Positions 1 to 5,893 of a stretch of DNA of 6,777 nucleotides are shown in pieces (position 1 is the stretch's first letter; every line of letters starts with the position of its first letter). The stretch is from an uncultured Coriobacteriales bacterium (GTDB lineage: Bacteria; Actinomycetota; Coriobacteriia; Coriobacteriales; UMGS124). The notes under the pieces were generated by a model. That model was given only the letters and a program-made list of their open reading frames with translations, did no database searches and was not told the origin of the DNA. The DNA is taken from positions 1-6,777 of the forward strand of contig CAKUKJ010000132.1 in NCBI GenBank assembly GCA_934662525.1, given 5' to 3'. The position numbers were made by a program, and so were the translations under genes.

Positions 1-1292
1 TGGTTGTCGGCAGCCGTGGAGTAAATCTCGGTCTTGCGGGTCGGGATGGTGGTGTTGCGGTCGATCATCTTGGTCATGATGCCGCCCATGGTCTCGACGC
101 CCAGCGACAGGGGCGTGACGTCGAGCAGCAGGATTCCGCCGTGGTCGGCGTCAAGGTCGTTGTTCAGGATGCCGCCCTGAATGGCAGCGCCCACGGCGAC
201 GACCTCGTCGGGGTTGACGGACATGTTGGGCTGCTTGCCCGTCATCTTCTTGACGAGCTCCTGCACGGCGGGCATACGCGTGGAGCCGCCGACGAGGATG
301 ACCTGGTCGATGTCGGAAATCTGCAGGCTTGCGTCGCGCAGCACCTGCTGGACAGGGGCCTTGCAGCGCTCAAGCAGGTCGTGCGTGGCACGCTCGAACT
401 CAGCGCGGGTCAGCGTGTAGTTGAGGTGCTTCGGCACGCCGTTGACGGCCGTGATGAAGGGCAGGTTGATGGTGGTCTGCTGGGCGCTGGAGAGTTCCTT
501 CTTGGCGTTCTCGGCGGCCTCCTTCAGACGCTGCAGGCTCATCGGGTCCTGACGCAGGTCGATGCCGTTCTCAGCCTTGAACTTGTCGGCCATCCAGTCG
601 ATGACGCGCTGGTCCCAGTCGTCGCCGCCCAGGTGGTTGTCGCCGTTGGTGGCAAGGACCTGGAAGACGCCGTCGGCAATCTCAAGCAGCGACACATCGA
701 ACGTGCCGCCGCCCAGGTCGAACACGAGGACCTTCTCGTCGGCTTCCTGCTTGTCGAAGCCATAGGCCAGGGCAGCTGCGGTAGGCTCGTTGACGATACG
801 AAGCACGTCGAGGCCGGCGATCTTGCCTGCGTCCTTCGTGGCCTGGCGCTGGGCGTCGTTGAAGTAAGCGGGGACGGTGATGACGGCCTGGGTGACGGGC
901 TCGCCGAGGTACTTCTCGGCGTCGGCCTTCAGCTTGCCCAGGGTCATGGCGCTAATCTGCTCAGGCGTGTACTCGTTGCCGTCGATCTTCACGACGCAAC
1001 GGCCGCCCTGGCCGGAGGCGACGTCGTAGGCGATGCCCTTCAGCTCGCTGCCGACCTCGCTGTACGCGCGGCCCATGAAACGCTTGATGGAGGCAACGGT
1101 GTTCTTGGGCTCGGTGACGGCGGCGTTCTTGGCGGGCTTGCCGACGACGCGGTCGCCACCGGCACGGAAGCTCACGACAGACGGAGTGGTGCGGTCGCCC
1201 TCGGCGTTGACGATAACGGTGGGCTGACCGCCCTCGAGAACGGCGACGCAGGAGTTTGTAGTACCGAGGTCGATGCCAATAACCTTGCTCAT
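1..1292 (-). CDS. dnaK: Chaperone protein DnaK (Hsp70), 3' end outside window
   Basis: Cytosolic ATP-dependent Hsp70 chaperone that works with DnaJ and GrpE. The visible 430 residues begin [18 protein letters not shown] and cover the whole nucleotide-binding domain: phosphate-1 motif near residues 7-13, [12 protein letters not shown] near 168-178, phosphate-2 motif [10 protein letters not shown] near 192-201, adenosine motif [10 protein letters not shown] near 334-343. They also include the interdomain linker DVTPLSLG (391-398) and the start of the substrate-binding domain, ending at STAADN. The remaining roughly 200 residues lie left of the window. The frame is open throughout. The ATG at 1290-1292 is preceded by GAGAGG (1300-1305) with a 7-base gap. 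Residues about 76-101 form an insertion that, compared from memory, Bacillus and Mycobacterium DnaK lack. No grpE or dnaJ is visible; they may follow dnaK outside the window. No CIRCE (HrcA) or HAIR (HspR) operator was found upstream. Confidence 0.98.
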   Translation of the reverse strand, partial: MSKVIGIDLGTTNSCVAVLEGGQPTVIVNAEGDRTTPSVVSFRAGGDRVVGKPAKNAAVTEPKNTVASIKRFMGRAYSEVGSELKGIAYDVASGQGGRCVVKIDGNEYTPEQISAMTLGKLKADAEKYLGEPVTQAVITVPAYFNDAQRQATKDAGKIAGLDVLRIVNEPTAAALAYGFDKQEADEKVLVFDLGGGTFDVSLLEIADGVFQVLATNGDNHLGGDDWDQRVIDWMADKFKAENGIDLRQDPMSLQRLKEAAENAKKELSSAQQTTINLPFITAVNGVPKHLNYTLTRAEFERATHDLLERCKAPVQQVLRDASLQISDIDQVILVGGSTRMPAVQELVKKMTGKQPNMSVNPDEVVAVGAAIQGGILNNDLDADHGGILLLDVTPLSLGVETMGGIMTKMIDRNTTIPTRKTEIYSTAADN

Positions 1293-1327
1293 GATGTAAC
1301 CTCTCTTCAGTAGATGGCGGGCCACTT

Positions 1328-1345
1328 CCACCGTTCCTCCGGTGG
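1328..1345 (-). promoter_or_regulatory. Hairpin in the dnaK leader
   Basis: A perfect 6-bp inverted repeat, CCACCG and CGGTGG on the minus strand, encloses the loop GAGGAA. It lies between the candidate dnaK promoter and the start codon, about 36 bases upstream of the ATG. The loop resembles a Shine-Dalgarno sequence, but the true one (GAGAGG, 1300-1305) is outside the hairpin. It could be an mRNA-stabilising or translation-control structure, or simply a chance short stem. Confidence 0.4.
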
Positions 1346-1371
1346 GGTTACCCTTCCTTTGATCGAGGGGC

Positions 1372-1402
1372 ATTATATCCTGTTTACTTTGCAGGCATAC
1401 AA
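1372..1402 (-). promoter_or_regulatory. Candidate dnaK promoter
   Basis: Read on the minus strand there is a perfect -10 hexamer TATAAT (1372-1377). The best upstream -35-like hexamer is TTGTAT (1397-1402), at a long 19-base spacing. The -10 lies about 80 bases upstream of the dnaK ATG, giving a leader of roughly 70 bases. The -10 is convincing and the -35 is weak. This looks like a housekeeping sigma promoter; no heat-shock operator overlaps it. Confidence 0.55.
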
Positions 1403-1424
1403 AATCTAAGTCTCTTCATATAAC
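1396..1424 (+). promoter_or_regulatory. Candidate promoter for the UDG-like gene
   Basis: A -10-like TATAAC (1419-1424) sits 17 bases after a weak -35-like CATACA (1396-1401), in the AT-rich gap upstream of the plus-strand gene at 1460. It would place the transcript start near 1431 and leave a leader of about 30 bases. It overlaps the -35 region of the divergent dnaK promoter candidate, so the two could interfere with each other. Only the -10 is a good match. Confidence 0.35.
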
Positions 1425-1459
1425 ATTTTTTGGTTTATGTCCTGAAAGGATTGCTCGAC

Positions 1460-2026
1460 ATGGGAAATGGAACGAAAGCGCAGGCACAGGGCACGCGGAT
1501 GCCCGAAGGGGATGTGGAGGCCATCTACATAAATCGCGCCGAAGACGAGCTTGAGAGCCTGGCCGAGGAGGGCTTCGTCACATGCGGCAACGTCTTTTGC
1601 CGCATGCTTCTCGTGAAGGGGAGGCCGGGGCCGGCTGAGCTCGCAGGCGACGACCTTTTGGGCGGCCCTGACGGAGACGCCCTGCGGGCAGGCCTCGCCA
1701 AGCTCGACTGGAAGGAAGGCGACCTCGCAGGACTGGCGACGTTTCTGGGGCAGGAAGGCTTCCCCCAGGCGGACCCGGCAGACCTCGCCGTGGCCGTGGA
1801 GGTGTTCGACCCGGAGTGCGTGGTCGCGCTCGACTCCCCCGCCGCCCACTGCCTCGCACACGCCTGGGGGCTCGACGCGCCGCTGCCCGTCGGCAAGGTC
1901 GAGCATGTGTTTGGCAGGCGCGTCCTTGCGATGGGGGGCTTCGAGGCGGCCCTGGCAAGCCAGGAGGGAAAGCGAGACATGTGGCAGCGCCTGCGCCAAA
2001 TCCCTCCCCTGGCCGCGCCATTATAG
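1460..2026 (+). CDS. Uracil-DNA glycosylase superfamily-like protein, active site degenerate
   Basis: 188-residue acidic, probably cytosolic protein without signal peptide or membrane segment. Its layout follows family-4/5 uracil-DNA glycosylases. A beta strand LLVKGRPG (residues about 50-57) lies where the family has GE-x-PG. GGPDGDALRAGL follows, where the family has FVG-x-x-G-x-LL. EVFDPECVVALDSPAAHCL (about 114-132) matches the strand reading 'hhPphhhhlG-x-x-A'. FGRRVLAMGGFEAALAS (about 151-167) lies where the family has the HP-containing motif. The GE of motif 1 and the HP of the last motif are both absent, and only CGNVFC recalls the Fe-S cysteine pattern, so glycosylase activity looks unlikely. 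Start chosen at ATG 1460 because AAAGGA (1445-1450) lies 9 bases upstream; an in-frame TTG at 1430 has no ribosome site and falls at the probable transcript start. The stop codon merges into repeat copy A. The fold assignment is by eye and could be wrong; the function is unknown. Confidence 0.6.
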   Translation: MGNGTKAQAQGTRMPEGDVEAIYINRAEDELESLAEEGFVTCGNVFCRMLLVKGRPGPAELAGDDLLGGPDGDALRAGLAKLDWKEGDLAGLATFLGQEGFPQADPADLAVAVEVFDPECVVALDSPAAHCLAHAWGLDAPLPVGKVEHVFGRRVLAMGGFEAALASQEGKRDMWQRLRQIPPLAAPL

Positions 2027-2173
2027 TTGCGGAACCTGGTGCGCTGCGTTCTCCACGGGACTCGTCGCTAAGAACGCTCCGTGCGCAGAGCCTAGAGTAC
2101 TCCAGTACACGTCGGCCCTGCGCGCCTTGCGCACCAGAACCCGCGTTTTAGAGGGTTGCGGAACCTGGTGCGC
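2026..2173 (+). repeat. Intergenic hairpin repeat, copy A
   Basis: One full unit (2026-2154) plus the first 19 bases of a second (2155-2173); those 19 bases repeat 2026-2044 exactly. The outer stem is GCGG-AAC-CTGGTGCGC (2029-2044) against GCGCACCAG-AAC-CCGC (2129-2144): 4 bp, a symmetrical AAC/AAC internal loop, then 9 bp. The apex holds GTACTCCAGTAC (2097-2108), also found in copy B. Relative to copy B, about 35 extra bases sit left of the apex, including a GCGTTCT/AGAACGC stem (2046-2052 with 2071-2077). The unit ends in TTTTAGAGG (2146-2154), so it could also terminate plus-strand transcription. The first base is the last base of the preceding gene's TAG. No open reading frame of note lies inside. 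Confidence 0.85.
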
Positions 2174-2190
2174 CCCGAGAAGATGCGCCG

Positions 2191-2233
2191 CAAACAAAAA
2201 GGGCCGCGCGGCTCAAGAGAACCGCGCGGCCCT
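2191..2233 (-). terminator. Intrinsic terminator of the ferredoxin genes
   Basis: A perfect 12-bp stem pairs 2200-2211 with 2222-2233 (AGGGCCGCGCGG with CCGCGCGGCCCT) around a 10-base loop. On the minus strand it is followed at once by TTTTTGTTT, a classic Rho-independent terminator. It starts about 28 bases past the stop codon of the 60-residue ferredoxin. On the plus strand the stem is preceded by A-rich sequence and lacks a T tract, so it works mainly leftward. Confidence 0.92.
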
Positions 2234-2261
2234 AGGCCTTGCCCGTATGGGTGCTACCAGG

Positions 2262-2444
2262 CTACTCGGCGATCTCGGTGATGGCGCCGACGGGGCACTC
2301 GTCCTGGCAGTTGGCGCAACCGATGCAGTCGGGCTCGTTGACGACGGTGCAGACGTTGTCCTCAAGCTCGATGACGCCGGCGGGGCATGCGTCGATGCAG
2401 GCGCCGCAGCCGATGCAGTCAGAAGCAGTAATCACAGGATGCAT
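2262..2444 (-). CDS. 2[4Fe-4S] ferredoxin, second of a tandem pair
   Basis: 60-residue soluble electron carrier of the clostridial/bacterial 8Fe-8S type. Two C-x2-C-x2-C-x3-C-P motifs are seen: C10, C13, C16, C20 (CIGCGACIDACP) and C40, C43, C46, C50 (CIGCANCQDECP). The protein has the family's usual length and internal twofold symmetry. A ninth cysteine, C32, in the linker VCTVV is not part of either motif. The ATG at 2442-2444 follows GGAGAGG with a 7-base A/C-rich gap. It is the distal gene of a pair, 54 bases after its paralogue (about 60% identical over 60 positions by eye), and ends before a strong terminator. Its redox partner is not visible; a hydrogenase, pyruvate:ferredoxin oxidoreductase or similar enzyme is possible. 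Confidence 0.96.
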   Translation of the reverse strand: MHPVITASDCIGCGACIDACPAGVIELEDNVCTVVNEPDCIGCANCQDECPVGAITEIAE

Positions 2445-2476
2445 GGGGTTTTCCTCTCCATAAAGGTTTCTGCGCA

Positions 2477-2492
2477 GAACCTCGTCCGCAAC
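2477..2492. repeat. Fragment of the intergenic hairpin repeat (copy C)
   Basis: GAACCTCGTCCGCAAC between the two ferredoxin genes. Its first 13 bases match the stem arm of copy B as read on the minus strand, and read the other way it begins GTTGCGGACGAG like the end of copy B. It begins 6 bases past the stop codon of the upstream ferredoxin. It overlaps a near-palindrome, GGTTTCTGCGCAGAACC (2465-2481), that could form a short hairpin between the two coding regions. It looks like a remnant or minimal copy; chance similarity is not excluded because it is short. Confidence 0.5.
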
Positions 2493-2498
2493 TTACTT

Positions 2499-2693
2499 CT
2501 AGTCTTCGTCGTCGCAAATCTCGGTGATGGCATTGACAGGACACTCGTCCTGGCAGTCGCCGCAACCCTTGCACTCCGAATCATCGACGACCGTGCAGAA
2601 GCCGTCGTCGATCTCGATGGCGCCGGTGGTGCAGACGTCGACGCAGGCGCCGCAGCCGATGCACTCGTCTGTGTCAATGACAGGGTAAGGCAT
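2499..2693 (-). CDS. 2[4Fe-4S] ferredoxin, first of a tandem pair
   Basis: 64-residue 8Fe-8S ferredoxin, a soluble low-potential electron carrier. Cluster motifs are C11, C14, C17, C21 (CIGCGACVDVC) and C41, C44, C47, C51 (CKGCGDCQDECP). The proline that normally follows the fourth cysteine of the first motif is replaced by threonine. Extra cysteines occur at C33 (FCTVV linker) and C60, near an acidic tail ending CDDED. The start is the ATG at 2691-2693: the purine-rich AGGAGAGGAGAG (2697-2708) lies just upstream, and the longer open frame to 2915 has no ferredoxin-like sequence before this point. It is transcribed divergently from the nikR-like/hyp operon and ahead of a paralogue. The acidic tail and missing proline suggest that the two ferredoxins differ in partner or potential. 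Confidence 0.96.
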   Translation of the reverse strand: MPYPVIDTDECIGCGACVDVCTTGAIEIDDGFCTVVDDSECKGCGDCQDECPVNAITEICDDED

Positions 2694-2922
2694 GATCTCT
2701 CCTCTCCTGCGGGCGCGCAGCCCGCGCGAAACTGCAAAGAACACGCACGCGTATTCCCGCCGAGGCGGTATCCCAAACGCGGCTGTGTCATCTGACGGCG
2801 GGTAGGGTAGCATGATTATTCCAATCCATGGTAACGCCATAAAAAATGGCGGCGAGCGGTAGCGAGGCTTTTTTGTGCGGGCGGTACACGGCGCGCCCCA
2901 GCGCATCGCGCACATGGGATAG

Positions 2923-2931
2923 TGCTACGAT
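2923..2931 (+). promoter_or_regulatory. Candidate extended -10 promoter of the nikR-hyp operon
   Basis: TGCTACGAT resembles an extended -10 element (TG-n-TATAAT with two mismatches). No clear -35 lies 16-18 bases upstream. It would give a transcript start near 2938 and a leader of about 70 bases that contains the dyad at 2948-2966. Weak on sequence alone, but the position is sensible. Confidence 0.3.
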
Positions 2932-2947
2932 GTGACGGCTTTTTCAC

Positions 2948-2966
2948 CTCTCAGGACACCTGAGAG
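2948..2966. promoter_or_regulatory. Perfect 8-bp dyad, possible operator for the NikR-like regulator
   Basis: CTCTCAGG-ACA-CCTGAGAG is a perfect inverted repeat with a 3-base centre, about 40 bases upstream of the nikR-like start codon and just after the candidate -10. The placement suits an autoregulatory operator blocking transcription of nikR-hypF-hypC-hypD. It differs from the E. coli NikR site (GTATGA-N16-TCATAC) in half-site and spacing. Alternatively it acts as a leader hairpin; no T tract follows, so it is not a terminator. Confidence 0.5.
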
Positions 2967-3005
2967 AGACTTTGACCGAGCCGAGCAAGCAATGGAGGGC
3001 CCAAC

Positions 3006-3434
3006 ATGTCGAGTGACCTCGTGCGTTTCAGCGTCGCCATGCCGGCGCTTCTCCTCGACGAATTCGACCGATACACCGCCCAGCGCGGCCTTTTGGTGAA
3101 CCGCTCCGAAGCCATCCGCAACCTCATCCGCGACGCCCTCGTGAACGAGGAGCTCGAGGACCCGGCGGCTCCGGTGGTAGGCTCGATCACGCTCGTGTAC
3201 AACCGCCGCGCCCCCGAGCTCATGGCGAAGATCGCAGGCGTGGAGTCGAACTACCCCTGCGAGGTCGTCTCCTCGACGCACGTGCACCTCGAGCAAGACG
3301 GGTGCATGGAGACGATCGCCGTGCGCGGCCTTGGCTACAAGGTCAAGGAACTGGCCGACTGCCTGGCGGGCATCAAGGGCGTGTCGCACTGCAAGCTGAC
3401 CATCGTGGCGACCCAAACGAGGATCGGAGGGTGA
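3006..3434 (+). CDS. nikR: NikR-family ribbon-helix-helix metal regulator lacking one His ligand
   Basis: 142-residue cytosolic transcription regulator, near the usual length of NikR (about 130-140). Residues 4-48 form the ribbon-helix-helix DNA-binding part (VRFSVAMPALLLDEFD, then NRSEAIRNLIRDAL, as in NikR). Residues about 58-137 form the ACT-like metal-binding domain. Of the four high-affinity nickel ligands of E. coli NikR (H76, H87, H89, C95), the last three match H92, H94 and C100 (THVH-x5-C). The H76 position falls near S81, and residues 1-91 contain no histidine at all. C85 lies close by and could substitute. The ATG at 3006 follows GGAGGG with a 6-base gap. It is probably translationally coupled to hypF, 2 bases after its stop. 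Likely role: metal-responsive control of the hyp operon and perhaps its own promoter. Confidence 0.85.
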   Translation: MSSDLVRFSVAMPALLLDEFDRYTAQRGLLVNRSEAIRNLIRDALVNEELEDPAAPVVGSITLVYNRRAPELMAKIAGVESNYPCEVVSSTHVHLEQDGCMETIAVRGLGYKVKELADCLAGIKGVSHCKLTIVATQTRIGG

Positions 3435-3436
3435 GC

Positions 3437-5893
3437 ATGGCGCGCATCCATGTGCACGTGAGCGGCATCGTGCAAGGCGTGGGATACCGGCCCTTTGTGT
3501 GGAAGCTTGCCACCTCGCTGGGCCTTGCGGGCTGGGTGAAGAACGCAAGCGACGGCGTGCACATAGAGGCCAAGGGCGATCAAGCCGCGCTCGACCGCTT
3601 CGTGCTGCTGCTCTCCACGCAGCACCCCTCGGCTGCGCGGGTGGACACCGTGCACGCAGAGTCCCTCGACGACGGGCACATCGCCCCCGCAGGCTCCCAT
3701 GAGCAGCTGCAGATGAGCGGAAACGTCCCCGGCAGCGACTTTCGCATCGTGGAAAGCTCGGCCGAAGAGGACCTCACGACGCTCGTGAGCCCCGACATCG
3801 CCACGTGCCCCGACTGCCTGCGCGAGCTTTTTGATAAAGAAAACCGCAGGTATCACTATCCGTTCATCAACTGCACGAACTGCGGGCCGCGCTTCACCAT
3901 CATAAGCGAGCTGCCCTACGACCGCTCCCGCACCTCGATGGCGGGGTTCGAGATGTGCCCCGCATGCGCCCGCGAGTACACCGACCCCGCCGACAGGCGC
4001 TTCCACGCCCAGCCCGACGCGTGCTTCGAATGCGGGCCCCACCTCACCTGGCGAACGGCCGCAGACCCCGGCGTTGTGCTGCACGGCCGCGACCTCGCAA
4101 GCTCCGACGACATCGTGGCCCGGGCGGCGCAGACGCTGCAAGGCGGCGGCATCGTGGCCGTGAAGGGCCTGGGCGGGTTTCACCTGGCGTGCGACGCACG
4201 CAACGAGGAGGCCGTGCGCGAGCTGCGCGCGCGCAAGCGCCGCCCCACAAAGCCCTTGGCAGTGATGTTCGCCGACCTCAACGCGCTGCGCCAGGTATGC
4301 GAGGTGAGCGACGCCGAGCGCGCCCAGCTCGCAAGCACGCGCACCCCCATCGTGCTGCTTGGGCGCAAACCCGCAGGCAGCGTGCCCGACTGCCTCGCCA
4401 TCGCCCCGAGCGTGGCCGGCGAGCTGGACGAGCTGGGGGCGATGCTTCCCTGCACGCCGTTGCAGCACCTGCTGCTGCGCGCCGTGGACGGGCCGCTCGT
4501 CATGACGAGCGGCAACCTCACCGACGAGCCCATCGTCTGCGACGACCAGGTCGCCGTCTCACGCCTCATGGACGTCGCAGACGCCTGGCTCGGCAACGAC
4601 CGGCCCATCCTCGCCCGCTACGACGACTCCGTCGTGCGCGTGGAGGAGGGCCGCACGCGCATCATACGGCGTGCGCGCGGCCTGGCGCCCACGCCCGTGA
4701 AGCTCCCCAACCCCCCGGGCATCGAGAAGAGCGGGGCGGCGCTGCCCTGCGTGCTTGCCTGCGGGCCCGAGCAGAAGGCGACGTTTTGCCTCACGCGCGG
4801 CGAGGAGGCGTTCGTGAGCCAGCACGTGGGTGACCTGGAGAACGCCGACGCGTTCGACGCCTGGCAGGCGGCACTTGACAAGTACGAGGGCCTTTTCGGC
4901 CTCGAGCCCAAGGTTCTCGCCTGCGACATGCATCCCGAGTACCTCTCGAGCAAGTGGGCGCGGGCCAAAGCCGACGAGACGGGGCTGCCCTTGTGCGAGG
5001 TGCAGCACCACCACGCCCACATCGCCTCGACGCTGGCCCAGGCGGGTGAGTGGGGCCACGTCGTGGGCGTCGCGCTCGACGGCACGGGGTACGGCCCCGA
5101 CGGGCGCATCTGGGGCGGCGAGGTCATGGTGTGCGACCAGGCCGGCTACACGCGCGCGGCCCACATCGCCTACTGGCCGCTGCCCGGAGGCGCCGCAGCC
5201 GTGAAGAAGCCCCTGCGCAACGCCTACGCCCTGCTTAACCAGGCGGGCCTGGGCTCGACCGAGATCGCCCACAACCTGGCAAACAGGATGGGCGTCGAGG
5301 GTCCCGTCGTGCTCCAGATGATCGCGCGCAACCTCAACTGCCCGCTCACGAGCTCTGCGGGCAGGCTCTTCGACGCCGTGGCGGCCATCCTGGGCCTCGT
5401 GGAGGTCGCAGGCTACGACGGCGAGCCGGCGTGCCTGCTTGAGGCGGCGGCGCGCAAGGCCGAGGCGTGCGAAGCCGATCAGGTCGCGCGTTACGAGCTG
5501 CGCATACGCCACGCGACCCAGGCCGACGGACACATGGCGGGCGACGAGTCGCTCGTGCTCGACCCCGCCGAGATGCTCTCCCACCTGGTTGAGGACCTGC
5601 AGGCCGGCGTCGAGCCGGACGTCATCGCGCGTCGCTTCCACGAGGGTTTCGCGAGCAGCGTCGCCCGCGTGGCGGCAGGCGTGGCGCAGGCCTCCGGCCT
5701 CACCAAGGCGGCCCTGGGCGGCGGGGTCTTCTGCAACCGCATCGTGTGCCGCCAAGTGACGCAAGCCCTGCAGCAGGCGGGCCTCAAGGTCCTGCAGCCC
5801 ACGTCCCTCCCCATCAACGACGGCGGCATCTCCTACGGACAGGCAGCAGTCGCCCGCGCGCGCCTGTATGCCGCGCTTGAAGCCAGCCCATAA
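3437..5893 (+). CDS. hypF: Carbamoyltransferase HypF (NiFe-hydrogenase maturation)
   Basis: 818-residue cytosolic enzyme that uses carbamoyl phosphate and ATP to carbamoylate the C-terminal cysteine of HypE, the source of the cyanide ligands of NiFe hydrogenase. Domains in order: acylphosphatase (1-105; GIVQGVGYRPFV with R18, and N36); two zinc-finger-like segments with cysteine pairs C124/C127, C146/C149, C174/C177 and C196/C199; YrdC-like carbamoyl-AMP domain (about 220-415; KGLGGFHLACDA, KRRPTKPLAVM, TSGNLTDEPI); Kae1-like transferase domain (about 435-818; metal site VQHHHAH at 522-528, GVALDGTGYGPDG, and NDGG at 794-797). Catalytic features all look intact and the frame is open. The start at 3437 is set by GGAGGG (3426-3431), inside the end of the nikR-like gene; the frame continues upstream but without HypF homology. 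The TAA stop forms the first bases of repeat copy B. Confidence 0.98.
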   Translation: MARIHVHVSGIVQGVGYRPFVWKLATSLGLAGWVKNASDGVHIEAKGDQAALDRFVLLLSTQHPSAARVDTVHAESLDDGHIAPAGSHEQLQMSGNVPGSDFRIVESSAEEDLTTLVSPDIATCPDCLRELFDKENRRYHYPFINCTNCGPRFTIISELPYDRSRTSMAGFEMCPACAREYTDPADRRFHAQPDACFECGPHLTWRTAADPGVVLHGRDLASSDDIVARAAQTLQGGGIVAVKGLGGFHLACDARNEEAVRELRARKRRPTKPLAVMFADLNALRQVCEVSDAERAQLASTRTPIVLLGRKPAGSVPDCLAIAPSVAGELDELGAMLPCTPLQHLLLRAVDGPLVMTSGNLTDEPIVCDDQVAVSRLMDVADAWLGNDRPILARYDDSVVRVEEGRTRIIRRARGLAPTPVKLPNPPGIEKSGAALPCVLACGPEQKATFCLTRGEEAFVSQHVGDLENADAFDAWQAALDKYEGLFGLEPKVLACDMHPEYLSSKWARAKADETGLPLCEVQHHHAHIASTLAQAGEWGHVVGVALDGTGYGPDGRIWGGEVMVCDQAGYTRAAHIAYWPLPGGAAAVKKPLRNAYALLNQAGLGSTEIAHNLANRMGVEGPVVLQMIARNLNCPLTSSAGRLFDAVAAILGLVEVAGYDGEPACLLEAAARKAEACEADQVARYELRIRHATQADGHMAGDESLVLDPAEMLSHLVEDLQAGVEPDVIARRFHEGFASSVARVAAGVAQASGLTKAALGGGVFCNRIVCRQVTQALQQAGLKVLQPTSLPINDGGISYGQAAVARARLYAALEASP

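Larger units (their letters stand above)
2694..3005. other. Divergent control region between ferredoxin and nikR-hyp genes
   Basis: About 310 bases without a supported gene. It contains the ferredoxin ribosome site (2697-2708). A small 6-bp inverted repeat, CGCCAT and ATGGCG around AAAAA, lies at 2835-2851. A run of six T follows at 2869-2874. A plus-strand -10 candidate (2923-2931), a perfect dyad (2948-2966) and the nikR-like ribosome site GGAGGG (2994-2999) complete it. The leftward promoter for the ferredoxins should lie around 2780-2860, but no convincing -35/-10 pair was found. Open frames crossing the region do not resemble known proteins. Confidence 0.6.

Noticed and set aside
141..1313. 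Long plus-strand open frame (390 codons) across the dnaK region
   Set aside because: It is antisense to a clear dnaK frame with all Hsp70 motifs. The predicted protein is repetitive in D, G, V and L and resembles nothing known; it arises from GC-rich codon bias.
1293..1429. CIRCE or HAIR operator for dnaK
   Set aside because: Both consensus half-sites were looked for on both strands and not found.
2026..2173. CRISPR array
   Set aside because: Only one full and one partial unit per locus; the repeat is a long imperfect palindrome, there are no regular spacers, and no cas genes are seen.
2835..2851. Inverted repeat CGCCAT/ATGGCG around A5, followed 17 bases later by a T run, as a terminator
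   Set aside because: The T run is not adjacent to the stem, and no plus-strand gene ends upstream of it.
2694..2915. N-terminal extension of the 64-residue ferredoxin to 138 residues
   Set aside because: The ATG at 2693 has a very strong purine-rich ribosome site and gives the standard ferredoxin length. The extension shows no similarity or signal peptide.
3302..3436. 45-codon N-terminal extension of hypF inside the nikR-like gene
   Set aside because: The HypF acylphosphatase domain begins at MARIHVHVSG (3437), which has a good ribosome site. The upstream part is the nikR-like sequence read in another frame.
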